From Desulfosporosinus hippei DSM 8344 (GTDB taxonomy: Bacteria; Bacillota; Desulfitobacteriia; Desulfitobacteriales; Desulfitobacteriaceae), in assembly GCF_900100785.1 (NCBI RefSeq), contig NZ_FNCP01000008.1, positions 62,001 to 126,000 of the forward strand: a stretch of 64,000 bases of DNA, in the 5' to 3' direction. The notes under the pieces were generated by a model, which had not been told where the DNA came from, made no database searches, and saw only the letters and a list, made by a program, of their open reading frames with translations. Positions 42,674 to 51,253 of the stretch are shown here, one piece after another. The translations under genes were made by a program, and so were the position numbers. Within the stretch, counting starts at the first letter, position 1. Each line of letters starts with the position of its first letter.

Positions 42674-43711
42674 CTAAGATTTAGGGTCGGTGTGCAGGTC
42701 AAATAGGAAACCTACAAACATATAAGATACTAGAAATAAGATCATGGCCAGTTCGGTATTAAACAGGGCAATTAGAGTAGCCTGACCACAGATACAGGAG
42801 CGAAAATTTGCAACCAAGGAATAATAGGTTCTCTCCCCCCGAGGATTTCTATAATATAGGTAGCCAGTCCACAGCTCGAGGAATAGGGTTAATCCTGCCA
42901 GAATGAGAAACATATTATTGACTCTGGCTTCGATGAAATTGTTGAGATATAAAAGCAAAAAGATAACAGTAGGAAGGAAAGAGGAGACGGCTGCTAAATA
43001 TCTGGACTTCTCTACCCCTAAGCGCACGATAATGGTTCGTTTACCTGCCGCTTTATCTCCTTCATAGTCTTTGAAATATGTATAGAAGGTCATTAAACCA
43101 TTCATAACTGCCACTAAAATCAAGACCGAAACCCGGCTTTCGGTAAAATACGGGGAGATTGTCGGCCCCGCTGCTAAGAAACCGTAGGCAGTGCAGGTAG
43201 AGATCATTAATCCAAAGATGATATTGCCAAAAACACCATAAGCCTTAGCGTACTCATAAACAATATTTAATAAAATTCCTATGATTGCGGGAAAAAGGGC
43301 AATTGGTTCCAAATAGGAATATGTGGTCAGTAAAGACAGGATTAGTAATACTGCGGTTAAGATCAGAGCTTTCCTGGGATCAAGTTCACCAGTTACCATA
43401 GGCCGATTTGGCGCGTTCACCCGATCCTCCGCCAAGCCTAGATAATCGTTAATAATCTGGTTAATACCCCAACTGAGAAAGAGCATGATTAACACTACGG
43501 CCTTTTTCTCCGTCTCGGGTACTACCTCTACGGTCTGAAAGGGAGACTTGGCGATGTACTCATAAAACGCCATTCCAATCCATCCGGCAATGCCGGTGAC
43601 GAACGCATAGTAAAGCCTCATAGATTCCACGTATGCTTTAAGAAACTTGAACAATTTAGTCTGTTCCCCCTTCTCCTGAAAGCTCTCTAAATCTTTTGCG
43701 AATGTACTCAT
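42674..43711 (-). CDS. UbiA-family prenyltransferase
   Basis: About 345 residues with roughly nine membrane segments. The first Asp-rich motif is NDYLGLAEDRVNAPNRP and the second is KDYEGDKAAGKRT, as in UbiA enzymes that attach prenyl chains to aromatic or other acceptors. The acceptor is unknown. ATG at 43711 lacks a ribosome site, and the first 56 bases overlap the regulator gene in another frame; an alternative start at 43621 just before the first membrane segment is possible. Second gene of the cluster. Confidence 0.85.
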   Translation of the reverse strand: MSTFAKDLESFQEKGEQTKLFKFLKAYVESMRLYYAFVTGIAGWIGMAFYEYIAKSPFQTVEVVPETEKKAVVLIMLFLSWGINQIINDYLGLAEDRVNAPNRPMVTGELDPRKALILTAVLLILSLLTTYSYLEPIALFPAIIGILLNIVYEYAKAYGVFGNIIFGLMISTCTAYGFLAAGPTISPYFTESRVSVLILVAVMNGLMTFYTYFKDYEGDKAAGKRTIIVRLGVEKSRYLAAVSSFLPTVIFLLLYLNNFIEARVNNMFLILAGLTLFLELWTGYLYYRNPRGERTYYSLVANFRSCICGQATLIALFNTELAMILFLVSYMFVGFLFDLHTDPKS

Positions 43712-44129
43712 GCTCAAAGGAGGAGCAGATTCTTCTATCCTGACTATCGAGAATCCGAAAGTGCCTGGATATTATGTTCTGTTGAATACGAAACTGATCT
43801 GAGCTTTCGATATTTGACCACCATATTTTTCCGCCCATGGTTTTCTCATTAGCTATTTCGTTAACCTCGTAATCGGAAAAAGCTAAAGATTGAATAATGT
43901 CTTGAGTATCTCCGCCAAAGGTCATTTCCAAAACTTCACTACCTCTAAAAATTGTGCATAAGACTACTGCACCGGCCCAACCCAGGTTTGTTCGACTTTT
44001 CTCAATCTGTACTAAAGTCTTTTTAGAGATACCCAATATTTCAGCCATTTTGTCTTGGGTGTAATCCCTTTCAATCCGGATGAGCTTTAATTTTTCCGAG
44101 GCTTTAGTAATAAATTCTTCTCTCGTCAT
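43656..44129 (-). CDS. XRE-family transcriptional regulator heading the cluster
   Basis: 157 residues. An N-terminal helix-turn-helix (KLIRIERDYTQDKMAEILGISKKTLVQIEKSR) is followed by a C-terminal region of unknown fold. AAAGGGTGA precedes the ATG. Its 3' end overlaps the UbiA gene by over 50 bases in a different frame, so regulator and pathway are translationally linked. It probably controls the following nine genes. Confidence 0.85.
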   Translation of the reverse strand: MTREEFITKASEKLKLIRIERDYTQDKMAEILGISKKTLVQIEKSRTNLGWAGAVVLCTIFRGSEVLEMTFGGDTQDIIQSLAFSDYEVNEIANEKTMGGKIWWSNIESSDQFRIQQNIISRHFRILDSQDRRICSSFEHEYIRKRFRELSGEGGTD

Positions 44130-44284
44130 TAGAAATTCACCCTTTCAGTGTAATTTTACACTATTTCCGTGGGTTTTTAAAGCTAATTATTGGAGAAAAT
44201 ACCCATCATCCTTTATTCCAAGGTGAATTTATAGTCAACTCCCGGAAGTCGCCCAGCCCCTTCATAAAAAATAACAGTTAATAT

Positions 44285-44312
44285 AAAAAACCCTCATCGT
44301 TTCCGATGAGAG
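44285..44312 (-). terminator. Terminator of the TauE/SafE gene
   Basis: On the minus strand CTCATCG, loop GAAA, CGATGAG, then GG and six T. Confidence 0.88.
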
Positions 44313-44371
44313 TCACGTGAAGAGAACTTCCTTTTGTAACCACATTAGGTCACACTTCCCCTTAGTATTGC

Positions 44372-45127
44372 TTATAATAACAGCCTTACCGCAGCAACTG
44401 CTGTCATGACGATGATAAGAATACGAAATTGTTTTTCGTTTACCTTCTTAATGACGATAGCCCCTAATAGAGCACCTGCCGCAATTGCAGGAAGCATACC
44501 TATAGTAAGACCCAGAGTTTTAAAAGAAATATTATGCCAGAATAGAACTTGTAAGGGTACTTTAGATAAATTAACAATAAAAAAGAACCAGGCAGTTGTC
44601 CCCATGAAGCCATTCTTTTTAAAACCCATGGCTAGTAAGTAGATACTGAATATAGAACCGGCAGCGTTACCGATCATTGAAGTAAAACCACTAAGGGCTC
44701 CCATGGCAGCATAAAACCAGGCACCCTTCGGAACCTTAAAGTTCTCTCCTTTTTTCTCCATATATATTAAGATGACTAGACATAAGATCACTGAAATGGC
44801 TATGAACATCTTAAATTGTTTGTCATTAACATTGCTCCCAGCTATTACTCCAATTATTAGCCCAACGTATGTCCAAGGCAAAAGCTTCCTAATGTTACTC
44901 CAATCTGCATGGCGCCGGTAATAGTATAAGGCAAAAGCATCCCCTACAATAAGCAGGGGCAGTATAATACCAGTAGACTCCTTCCCGCCAAATACGGAAG
45001 CAACAATTGGTATTACGGGCATTAAAAATCCGCTCATTCCAGTTTTAGAGAATCCAACCAGAAACGCAGCGATAATTACCCATACCCACTGCCATAGCGA
45101 TAAATTAAATGAATGAATTATCTCCAT
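44372..45127 (-). CDS. TauE/SafE-family membrane transporter
   Basis: 251 residues with about eight membrane segments of the TauE/SafE (DUF81) family, associated with export or import of sulfite, sulfoacetate or related organosulfur anions. Typical stretches are VGFSKTGMSGFLMP and a second-half repeat GALSGFTSMIGNAAGSIF. The ATG at 45127 has AAGGGG 9 bases before it; an in-frame ATG at 45151 is poorer. Substrate is unknown; sulfite export would fit a sulfur-metabolising anaerobe (inference). Monocistronic. Confidence 0.85.
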   Translation of the reverse strand: MEIIHSFNLSLWQWVWVIIAAFLVGFSKTGMSGFLMPVIPIVASVFGGKESTGIILPLLIVGDAFALYYYRRHADWSNIRKLLPWTYVGLIIGVIAGSNVNDKQFKMFIAISVILCLVILIYMEKKGENFKVPKGAWFYAAMGALSGFTSMIGNAAGSIFSIYLLAMGFKKNGFMGTTAWFFFIVNLSKVPLQVLFWHNISFKTLGLTIGMLPAIAAGALLGAIVIKKVNEKQFRILIIVMTAVAAVRLLL

Positions 45128-45488
45128 CCTTTCACGCCCCTTTCCAAACATTATTAATATTCTTGATAAAGGAAAAAAAACCTTTGTAAATATTATGTAA
45201 ATGGATTAGATGGTTAGCAATCTTGTCACAACAAACACTCAGTTATCCTACTGATACTTCATGAAAAACCCTTATATTAATTTTAATAAGAGTATGTTAC
45301 CGACTTTCACCCCTTTGACTATGTCTGTGGCAGGGCGAATAACAAGAAAATAGCAGACCCTGAAGATCTGCCATTTTTGTACAAAAAAGTATTCTATTGG
45401 ATGTAAACTTTAAAATGCCCCCTGTATCCAGCGAATTAATAAGGAGTAACATTTCTATCTTGGGTTTACCTTTTCCAGGATCACTCCT
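45128..45488. other. Gap between transporter and DedA gene
   Basis: About 360 bases. A short 7-bp stem (GCAGACC at 45353, GATCTGC at 45365, one wobble) followed by T-rich sequence on both strands could end the DedA transcript. The rest holds no gene I can see. Confidence 0.4.
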
Positions 45489-46124
45489 CTATCTTCGTTT
45501 ACTGCGAATATAAGGAATAATTGTAGGCAGCAAGGAAACAAAGATAATCCCAAAAATTACATAGGTGAAATTATTCTTTACCTCATCAATGTTTCCAAAC
45601 AAGTACCCTGCAAACATAAATAATAAAACCCATGAGACACCACCGATAACATTATAGATACTATATCTCAAAAAGCTCATTTTACCCAGTCCAGCCACAA
45701 AAGGGGCAAAGGTTCGAATTATGGGGACAAAACGAGAAAATATTATAGCCTTACCACCATGCTTGGCATAAAAAGCATGAGTCTTGTTAAGGTACTCCTT
45801 CTTGATGATTCGAGAATTTTTCATGGCAAGTATGCGGTGTCCAATTATTTTTCCAATAAAGTAATTTAAGGTATTGCCTCCTAAAGCCGCAATGATTAGC
45901 AATATAAGCGCAAACTCAAAGCTTAAAGTTCCTTTAGCGCCTAGCGCTCCAATTACAAAAAGCAACGAATCCCCCGGGAGGAAAGGAGTAACTACAAACC
46001 CTGTTTCACTGAAGATAATCACAAAAAGGATTAAATAGGTCCATGTTCCGTAATCACTAATTATCTCGACCAAGTGTTTGTCAACATGAAGAATAAAATC
46101 AACCAGTGCTAATATAAAATCCAT
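45489..46124 (-). CDS. DedA-family membrane protein
   Basis: 211 residues with about five hydrophobic segments and DedA (SNARE-associated/VTT domain) motifs: TPFLPGDSLLFVIGALGA, GNTLNYFIGKIIGHRI, FSRFVPIIRTFAPFVAGLGKM and YNVIGGVSWV. DedA proteins are undecaprenyl-phosphate or phospholipid scramblases/flippases that support membrane homeostasis. The conserved Arg in RFVPIIRTF is present. GGAGCG precedes the ATG. Monocistronic. Confidence 0.9.
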   Translation of the reverse strand: MDFILALVDFILHVDKHLVEIISDYGTWTYLILFVIIFSETGFVVTPFLPGDSLLFVIGALGAKGTLSFEFALILLIIAALGGNTLNYFIGKIIGHRILAMKNSRIIKKEYLNKTHAFYAKHGGKAIIFSRFVPIIRTFAPFVAGLGKMSFLRYSIYNVIGGVSWVLLFMFAGYLFGNIDEVKNNFTYVIFGIIFVSLLPTIIPYIRSKRR

Positions 46125-46244
46125 AATCGCTCCTTCAATCTTTCAATTTCTCAAGTATTGCAACTCATTTTTATTCGACGCAGTAACTATAAAGTCCTCT
46201 TTCATAGATATACAATCTCTCCCAATTTATTCCTGTATCAACAT

Positions 46245-46290
46245 AGAATAAAGACCCCTCTTGTATTTAATATTGAGGAGCCTTTATTCT
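46245..46290. terminator. Hairpin terminator of the carbonic anhydrase gene
   Basis: A 16-bp stem with three imperfect positions between 46245-46260 and 46275-46290, 58 bases beyond the stop codon. T-rich flanks are weak. Confidence 0.55.
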
Positions 46291-46347
46291 ATCATATCTG
46301 ACCTTATATCGCCAAAAGCCAACTAAGTACATCAAATACTAAAGGTT

Positions 46348-47103
46348 TCAATTCACTATTGTTACTTTACCCTCGTCCAGATCATACATCATCCCTAAAA
46401 CACTAACATTATTTCCTGCCAAACGTTCTTTAATAATAGGACTTTGCAAAATATCCAGCTTTGCATTTTCAACGTTAAATTCTGTAGTCTTAGAGATTAG
46501 ATTTTCTGCACTGGTGCCTTCAGATTTAGCCTTTTCCAGGGCAGGGGCTATCTTGTTGAGAATTGAGGAGATATTACCATGAGCTTCCCCTCCCTGTACA
46601 GAGGCTGTGACCGCCCCACAGTTCTCATGCCCCAGAACTACGACTAACGGAGTATTTAAATGCTCTACGGCATACTCCACACTTCCCAACTCAGGAGGAG
46701 TAATGATATTACCTGCTATGCGGATTATGAATAGATCTCCAAGAGCTTGGTCAAACAAAAGCTCAGGCGGAACTCTCGAATCCGAACAACATACAATAAC
46801 AGCAAAGGGATGCTGACCTTTTTCCATCAGCTCACTTCGTTTGCTAAGACTTAGATCCTTGCTTAAAGGCTGACCAGTCCTAAAACGTTCATTACCCTCC
46901 ATTAGGAGTTTTTGAGCCTCTTCGGGAGTGGCAATTATGTCTGAACGCATGTAGACTGGGGCTGCCAGCACTTCCCGGGCTGGGGAGCTATCTGATACAT
47001 TAGTTTGTTGCTCAGCTGCCGGAAAAAGTCTATCACAGCCTGAGAGCAGGATAGCTAAACTTAGTATTGCGCAGCTAAGATAATATGTTGATGGTTTACT
47101 CAC
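46348..47103 (-). CDS. Lipoprotein beta-carbonic anhydrase
   Basis: 251 residues. GTG at 47103 is chosen because AAGGAGAG sits 7 bases before it. A lipoprotein signal (STYYLSCAILSLAILLSGC) points to anchoring outside the membrane. The body is a beta-class carbonic anhydrase: zinc ligands in VCCSDSRVPPE (Cys and the Asp-Arg pair) and GHENCGAV (His and Cys). It interconverts CO2 and bicarbonate. Beta-class enzymes are usually cytoplasmic, so the secreted form is less common; it may help bicarbonate handling at the cell surface. Monocistronic. Confidence 0.9.
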   Translation of the reverse strand: MSKPSTYYLSCAILSLAILLSGCDRLFPAAEQQTNVSDSSPAREVLAAPVYMRSDIIATPEEAQKLLMEGNERFRTGQPLSKDLSLSKRSELMEKGQHPFAVIVCCSDSRVPPELLFDQALGDLFIIRIAGNIITPPELGSVEYAVEHLNTPLVVVLGHENCGAVTASVQGGEAHGNISSILNKIAPALEKAKSEGTSAENLISKTTEFNVENAKLDILQSPIIKERLAGNNVSVLGMMYDLDEGKVTIVN

Positions 47104-47289
47104 GAAATCTCTCCTTATTATATCAAGTTGCAAAACAATTCTATCTCTATTTTACCATAATAAGGATAATTCTAATCAATTACTCTTGTAATTTCCTACT
47201 TAGACTATTTTTAGTAAGTTACTTAGTAAGGCTTTAAGCTGATATACCATGGAAGTGGCTTAAATGGCCAACTGAATCAGTGAATTACT

Positions 47290-47442
47290 CCCCGTCGGGG
47301 ACGAGAGGTCAAATGGTGCATCGATGCACCATTTGATTTCAACTCCTTGAGGAGGGTTTGCAACTCCAAAGACTGTCAGCAAGCCCTAACTTAGAAAAAA
47401 CTCCTCTCCAGACTAAAGATTTTTTAGTCTGGAGAGGAGTTT
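47290..47442. repeat. Cluster of inverted repeats in a divergent intergenic region
   Basis: Four palindromic elements lie in 150 bases: CCCCGTCGGGG (47290-47300), a perfect 28-base palindrome at 47309-47336 centred on ATCGAT, CTCCTTGAGGAG (47343-47354), and a perfect 20-bp hairpin (arms 47398-47417 and 47423-47442) with A- and T-runs outside, like a terminator. The region of about 470 bases between the carbonic anhydrase and cytochrome genes shows no other gene. Confidence 0.75.
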
Positions 47443-47574
47443 AATGCCTAAATGAATCCCTGTCAGCAGGCTCACCTTCTAAGTTGAAAACCTATACCTT
47501 TTCTAACAATTGGATAATAGCTGCTCTTTTACACATACTATTCATTATTTTTATTTTCTTGGGGAGGTTTTCTT

Positions 47575-48060
47575 GTGTGGAAGAAGGCTATTTTAGGTGG
47601 TCTGATAGCATTCGTAGCTTCATACATACTATTTCAAATAGGGTATGTTGCAACCTCCGGGCCTTATTTTTGTGCCCAGTGTCATGAGGTAGAAAAATAT
47701 GTTATATCCTGGCAGCAGTCACCTCATAACAACTTAAATTGTCTAGAATGCCATCAGCCTCGAGGCGAGTTGGGTAAAATCCATGCTAAAGCCCGGGGAT
47801 TAAATTATTTGTTCCAACATTTTAGCGGCGACTTCACCGTTCCCACTCGAGCCATTGTGTCGGATCAGAATTGTTTAATATGTCATTTAGGAGACAGAGA
47901 GCGCTATCCCAATACAGTTCGTCTAACAAATAGTGCCAAGGTAAACCACTATGAAACCATCCAAAACTCCCAATCGTGCTTAACCTGTCACCGATCCACC
48001 GGGCATGAAGTTGATATGTACTTGACCCCAGACCTCAAAGGAGCTAAAGAACAACTTTAG
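47575..48060 (+). CDS. Tetraheme NapC/NirT/NrfH-type cytochrome c
   Basis: 161 residues. An N-terminal membrane anchor (AILGGLIAFVASYILFQIGY) is followed by four CxxCH haem sites: CAQCH (33), CLECH (56), CLICH (100) and CLTCH (135). Proteins of this family take electrons from membrane quinols and pass them to a partner reductase such as NrfA. No such partner is in the window. The start is GTG at 47575 with GGGGAGG before it. Extracytoplasmic. Confidence 0.9.
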   Translation: MWKKAILGGLIAFVASYILFQIGYVATSGPYFCAQCHEVEKYVISWQQSPHNNLNCLECHQPRGELGKIHAKARGLNYLFQHFSGDFTVPTRAIVSDQNCLICHLGDRERYPNTVRLTNSAKVNHYETIQNSQSCLTCHRSTGHEVDMYLTPDLKGAKEQL

Positions 48061-48063
48061 ATA

Positions 48064-48795
48064 TTAAAACATTGTTGAAACTCCAATATGATTAATTGAT
48101 TGAAAGATAACGGCACCGCCTAAAAATATAATTAAGCATGAGGAAACCAAGGCCAAACGATTTACAACCTGCCATTTTTCTAACCGCTTCATTGTGTGGC
48201 TAGCTCGAACCACAAATAAGGCTATGGCTACCATAGTAATAGCTCCTCCAATTGAGAAGGCCCCAACTAATCCTAATCCCAAAGGGATTTTATCCGCTGA
48301 AACCGCCGCGAGCAAGATGGCTAAGGCACTTGGACAAGGAACAATACCCGTGAAAAATCCTGTCAAGAATAAATTAAATGGCGTCGAGGGAGTCGTCATG
48401 CTTGAATGACTATGACCATGATGGCAATTGCAATGACTGCTGCAATTATGGCTAACAGTATTTAGGTGCTTTTGCTTCTTTTCCCGATAATCAAAGATTC
48501 TTTGAGTAATTATATTGAGACCTATGTAGATCACAACTATTCCGGAAATAAGTTGAAGCCAATGAATCAAATTTTCCGGAACAAATACCTTAATGGCCGT
48601 TGAAGCTGAAACTGCCAGCAGAACAATCGAGAGAGTATGTGCCAATGCGGAAATTAGACCAATCATGACAGCCTCTTTAACTTTAGCACCGGAAGAAATT
48701 AAGTATGCTGTGATCACTCCCTTACCATGCCCCGGTTCTAATGAATGAAGAGCCCCTAAACCTATCACCACCGGAAAAGTATACATTAATTCCAA
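48064..48795 (-). CDS. NicO/RcnA-like nickel-cobalt transporter with His-rich loop
   Basis: 243 residues with about six membrane segments. ALHSLEPGHGKGVITAYL is the NicO signature; the loop HNCSSHCNCHHGHSHSS is rich in His and Cys and would bind metal; FFTGIVPCPSALAILLAAV is the second half. RcnA-type proteins export Ni/Co, while some relatives import them, so direction is uncertain. Start is TTG at 48795 with GGAGG 8 bases before it; an ATG at 48786 is less well placed. It ends 3 bases from the convergent cytochrome gene. Confidence 0.85.
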   Translation of the reverse strand: MELMYTFPVVIGLGALHSLEPGHGKGVITAYLISSGAKVKEAVMIGLISALAHTLSIVLLAVSASTAIKVFVPENLIHWLQLISGIVVIYIGLNIITQRIFDYREKKQKHLNTVSHNCSSHCNCHHGHSHSSMTTPSTPFNLFLTGFFTGIVPCPSALAILLAAVSADKIPLGLGLVGAFSIGGAITMVAIALFVVRASHTMKRLEKWQVVNRLALVSSCLIIFLGGAVIFQSINHIGVSTMF

Positions 48796-48997
48796 AATAG
48801 ATTCCTCCCATTTTAAGCTTAATAGTATATATGCAAGCCTGTCTCATTACTTGCTACACCTATGCCACTAATCTCGAGAGAATTTTCAAGGGTATTCTAA
48901 GCCTAATAATGGGTTATGCCTCCTAATCGACTCTGTCAGTGAAGGCTAAGCTAGCTATAGTTTTCATATGAAAGAGATCTCATTACCTGCAACTAAT

Positions 48998-49040
48998 AAA
49001 GAGCTCACCCCCATTAATCACAAGTGGGAGTGAGCTCTTT
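48998..49040. terminator. Terminator between the NicO and Cys-motif genes
   Basis: AAAGAGCTCACCCCCAT and GTGGGAGTGAGCTCTTT form a long stem with few mismatches, 30 bases beyond the stop at 49070; T-rich ends on both strands. Confidence 0.75.
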
Positions 49041-49069
49041 ATCGGTCTGGGTATTTTAGTATCTAAGAT

Positions 49070-49519
49070 TTATGAAACTTCAGGTTTTAGCAACCCCTTC
49101 TCTTGGATGAACTCCATCAGAAGCTTGGCAGTTCCTCCCGTTAGCTTCAGACATCGGCGTAAATGCTCAGGAGAGTCATATTCATGAGAGTTTAAGGCCC
49201 TACAACAGGTCGCTTCGTATTCTTTGAGGAAGCGATCGTGAAAGTCGTGAGCAAGATTGTAGGCTGGTTCTCTGCCGTCGCTAGGATCAAAACGTCCCTT
49301 CAAAAGTCCTAAAACCATAACTGAACCTGTCAAGGCACCACACATACAACCAGCGTAGCCCAATCCCCCACCAAAGCCTGTAGCCATTTTTAGAGCTTCT
49401 TCATTTAAGGGATTATTGAGGATTTCGTTAAATGTATGAACAATAGATTCGGAACAATTCAGGCCATTTTTAAACTTATTTCCGGCACGAGAACGAGCTT
49501 CCAAGGCTATGTCTTCCAT
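49070..49519 (-). CDS. C_GCAxxG_C_C family protein
   Basis: 149 residues of a family named for its cysteine pattern: NCSESIVHTF, YAGCMCGALTGSVM, and ATCCRALN followed by a later Cys. The function is not established; members are common in anaerobes and may be redox or metal related, and some reside near transporters. AAGGGGG precedes the ATG. Monocistronic. Confidence 0.85.
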   Translation of the reverse strand: MEDIALEARSRAGNKFKNGLNCSESIVHTFNEILNNPLNEEALKMATGFGGGLGYAGCMCGALTGSVMVLGLLKGRFDPSDGREPAYNLAHDFHDRFLKEYEATCCRALNSHEYDSPEHLRRCLKLTGGTAKLLMEFIQEKGLLKPEVS

Positions 49520-49637
49520 GTTCTTATCCCCCTTTATAATTACTTACTATTAGTATTCTACATTGACCACTGTACTCCTACTAGTAAGTAAATAATTATC
49601 CATTTTTGGGGGTAGTTTCAATTATAAGGCAGGTTTT

Positions 49638-49979
49638 CTAAAATAATTCCTCGTCTTGGGGGTCTTTAACAGTAAAATAAGCCCCCTCCAGAATCCTTGC
49701 CAGAACACTAAGGGGTGTTGTCGCCACCTCTCTATACATACGATGAGTATATAAGTGTCTTACATTGGGAAATTCTTGTTTAAATAGCCGACGGGCTTTA
49801 TCTCCGGCCTCATCAGCATCTAACAGAACACATACTTCATCATCGCTGTAATTAGCAATTAATTCTTCTAATTTATCGACACCTAATGTTCCATTAGTAC
49901 ACACGATCTCTACAGGTTCATCTAAGATCTGGAGTAAACGTTGCTTATCTGTTTTTCCCTCTACTATAATTACTCTCAT
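49638..49979 (-). CDS. TOPRIM-domain protein (RNase M5-like)
   Basis: 113 residues consisting of a TOPRIM fold: IIVEGKTDKQRLLQ (the Glu motif), LLDADEAGDKARRLFK (the DxD-like motif), and HLYTHRMYREVATTP. RNase M5 is longer, so this is a stand-alone TOPRIM domain, probably a nuclease or regulatory RNA/DNA-binding protein. A weak GGTGGA precedes the ATG. Monocistronic. Confidence 0.8.
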   Translation of the reverse strand: MRVIIVEGKTDKQRLLQILDEPVEIVCTNGTLGVDKLEELIANYSDDEVCVLLDADEAGDKARRLFKQEFPNVRHLYTHRMYREVATTPLSVLARILEGAYFTVKDPQDEELF

Positions 49980-50341
49980 AATCCACCAATTCTTTCTATA
50001 GGCTTACCATTCGTACTTATTATGAATAGCTGACTACTTTTTTAAGATTACTACTTTTTATTAATACTTCTATAAGCTAACTACTGTACCTGGAATACAA
50101 TAGCTATGGTATCAAGTAAGTATCCTTTACAATAATGCTATTAATAGACTCTACCCTTTACAAAGGAAATATACCAGGACTAATCCAATTGATACTCAGA
50201 AACATGGCTGACTTACCTCGGAAAATATGAATATAAATTCATTTTTTAAGTCTAAACATTCTAAATAGTATAGATTTTCCAATACAAATATATTACAGTA
50301 CAAGTAGTACTTAATGCAAAAAGAATTGGGGGAAAACAAAA
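49980..50341. other. Gap upstream of the crotonase gene
   Basis: About 360 AT-rich bases between divergently transcribed genes. They should hold promoters for both, but I see no clear promoter, repeat or gene. Confidence 0.35.
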
Positions 50342-51124
50342 ATGAGCTATGGTAAACATTTGGCCTTTAATAAGGATGGCAGAATCGGAGTTATTACCCT
50401 GGATAATGCAAAAGGATTTAATTTAGTGGGTTCTGATTTTCTCAAAGAATTAGAGGAAATACAAAAAGAGATTACTGCTGACGGCAGCCTTGGAGCAATC
50501 GTAATAAACGCTGATGGTGATAACTTTTCGGCAGGAATTGATCTAAAGTTTTTAAAGGAGGTTAGTTCTGAGTTTATCATGGCCAACCTGGTATGGCTGC
50601 AAAATCTTTATTCTTTTTGGCAAGATCTACCTATTCCAGTGATCGCCGCCATTAATGGCCTTTGCTATGGTTCTGCTACGGAACTAATCCTAGGCTGTGA
50701 TATAAGAATAGCCGCTGATGACGCTAAATTCTCTATTCCTGAAGTACGCTTTGGCTTAGCTCCAGATATGGGCGGAACTACCCGCTTAACTCATCTCGTT
50801 GGGATTGGCCAAGCTAAACGCTTGATTCTAGGTTGTGAAGAAATTGATGCGGAAGAAGCATTGCGAATTGGCTTAGTAGAAATCTTGGTTAAAAAAGAGG
50901 ATCTTAACCAACGGGCGATGAAACTTGCTAAGAAAATGGCCGCCTTCCCTCCCTCTGGGGTTCGTTTTGCGAAAAAAGGTATTAATCTAGCTAATGAAAG
51001 CGGTGTTCAGGCAGGATTGCTCTTTGAGCAGTCTCAGTCAACTTTTTGTTGTGGAACAGAAGATTTGCGCGAAGCAGTTACCGCCTTTCTGGAGAAGCGA
51101 AAACCTGTCTTTAAAGGACGGTAA
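50342..51124 (+). CDS. Enoyl-CoA hydratase/isomerase (crotonase family)
   Basis: 260 residues. The oxyanion-hole motifs are NFSAGIDLKFL and INGLCYGSATELILGCDIR; both hydratase-type Glu positions are present (ATELILGCD and PEVRFGLAPDMGGTTRL). The PEVRFGLAPDMGG sequence also resembles dienoyl-CoA isomerases, so exact activity is uncertain. It would act in acyl-CoA metabolism. The ATG is preceded by GGGGGA. Monocistronic with its own terminator. Confidence 0.87.
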   Translation: MSYGKHLAFNKDGRIGVITLDNAKGFNLVGSDFLKELEEIQKEITADGSLGAIVINADGDNFSAGIDLKFLKEVSSEFIMANLVWLQNLYSFWQDLPIPVIAAINGLCYGSATELILGCDIRIAADDAKFSIPEVRFGLAPDMGGTTRLTHLVGIGQAKRLILGCEEIDAEEALRIGLVEILVKKEDLNQRAMKLAKKMAAFPPSGVRFAKKGINLANESGVQAGLLFEQSQSTFCCGTEDLREAVTAFLEKRKPVFKGR

Positions 51125-51147
51125 TTCAAATACTTCTAAAACCGTAA

Positions 51148-51186
51148 AACTCTCCACAAATTGCTTGTGGAGAGTTCTTCTTTTCA
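51148..51186 (+). terminator. Terminator of the crotonase gene
   Basis: AACTCTCCACAA and TTGTGGAGAGTT form a perfect 12-bp stem with a 5-base loop, followed by CTTCTTTTC. Confidence 0.85.
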
Positions 51187-51253
51187 CTTAAATTTTTCAT
51201 CATACGGCGAGAAGACTCTCACCTCCAGAGGTGGGGGAGGTTCACTTTATTTC

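Noticed and set aside
47309-47336. Terminator call for the 28-base palindrome
   Set aside because: It has no loop and no T run, so it looks more like a protein-binding site than a terminator.
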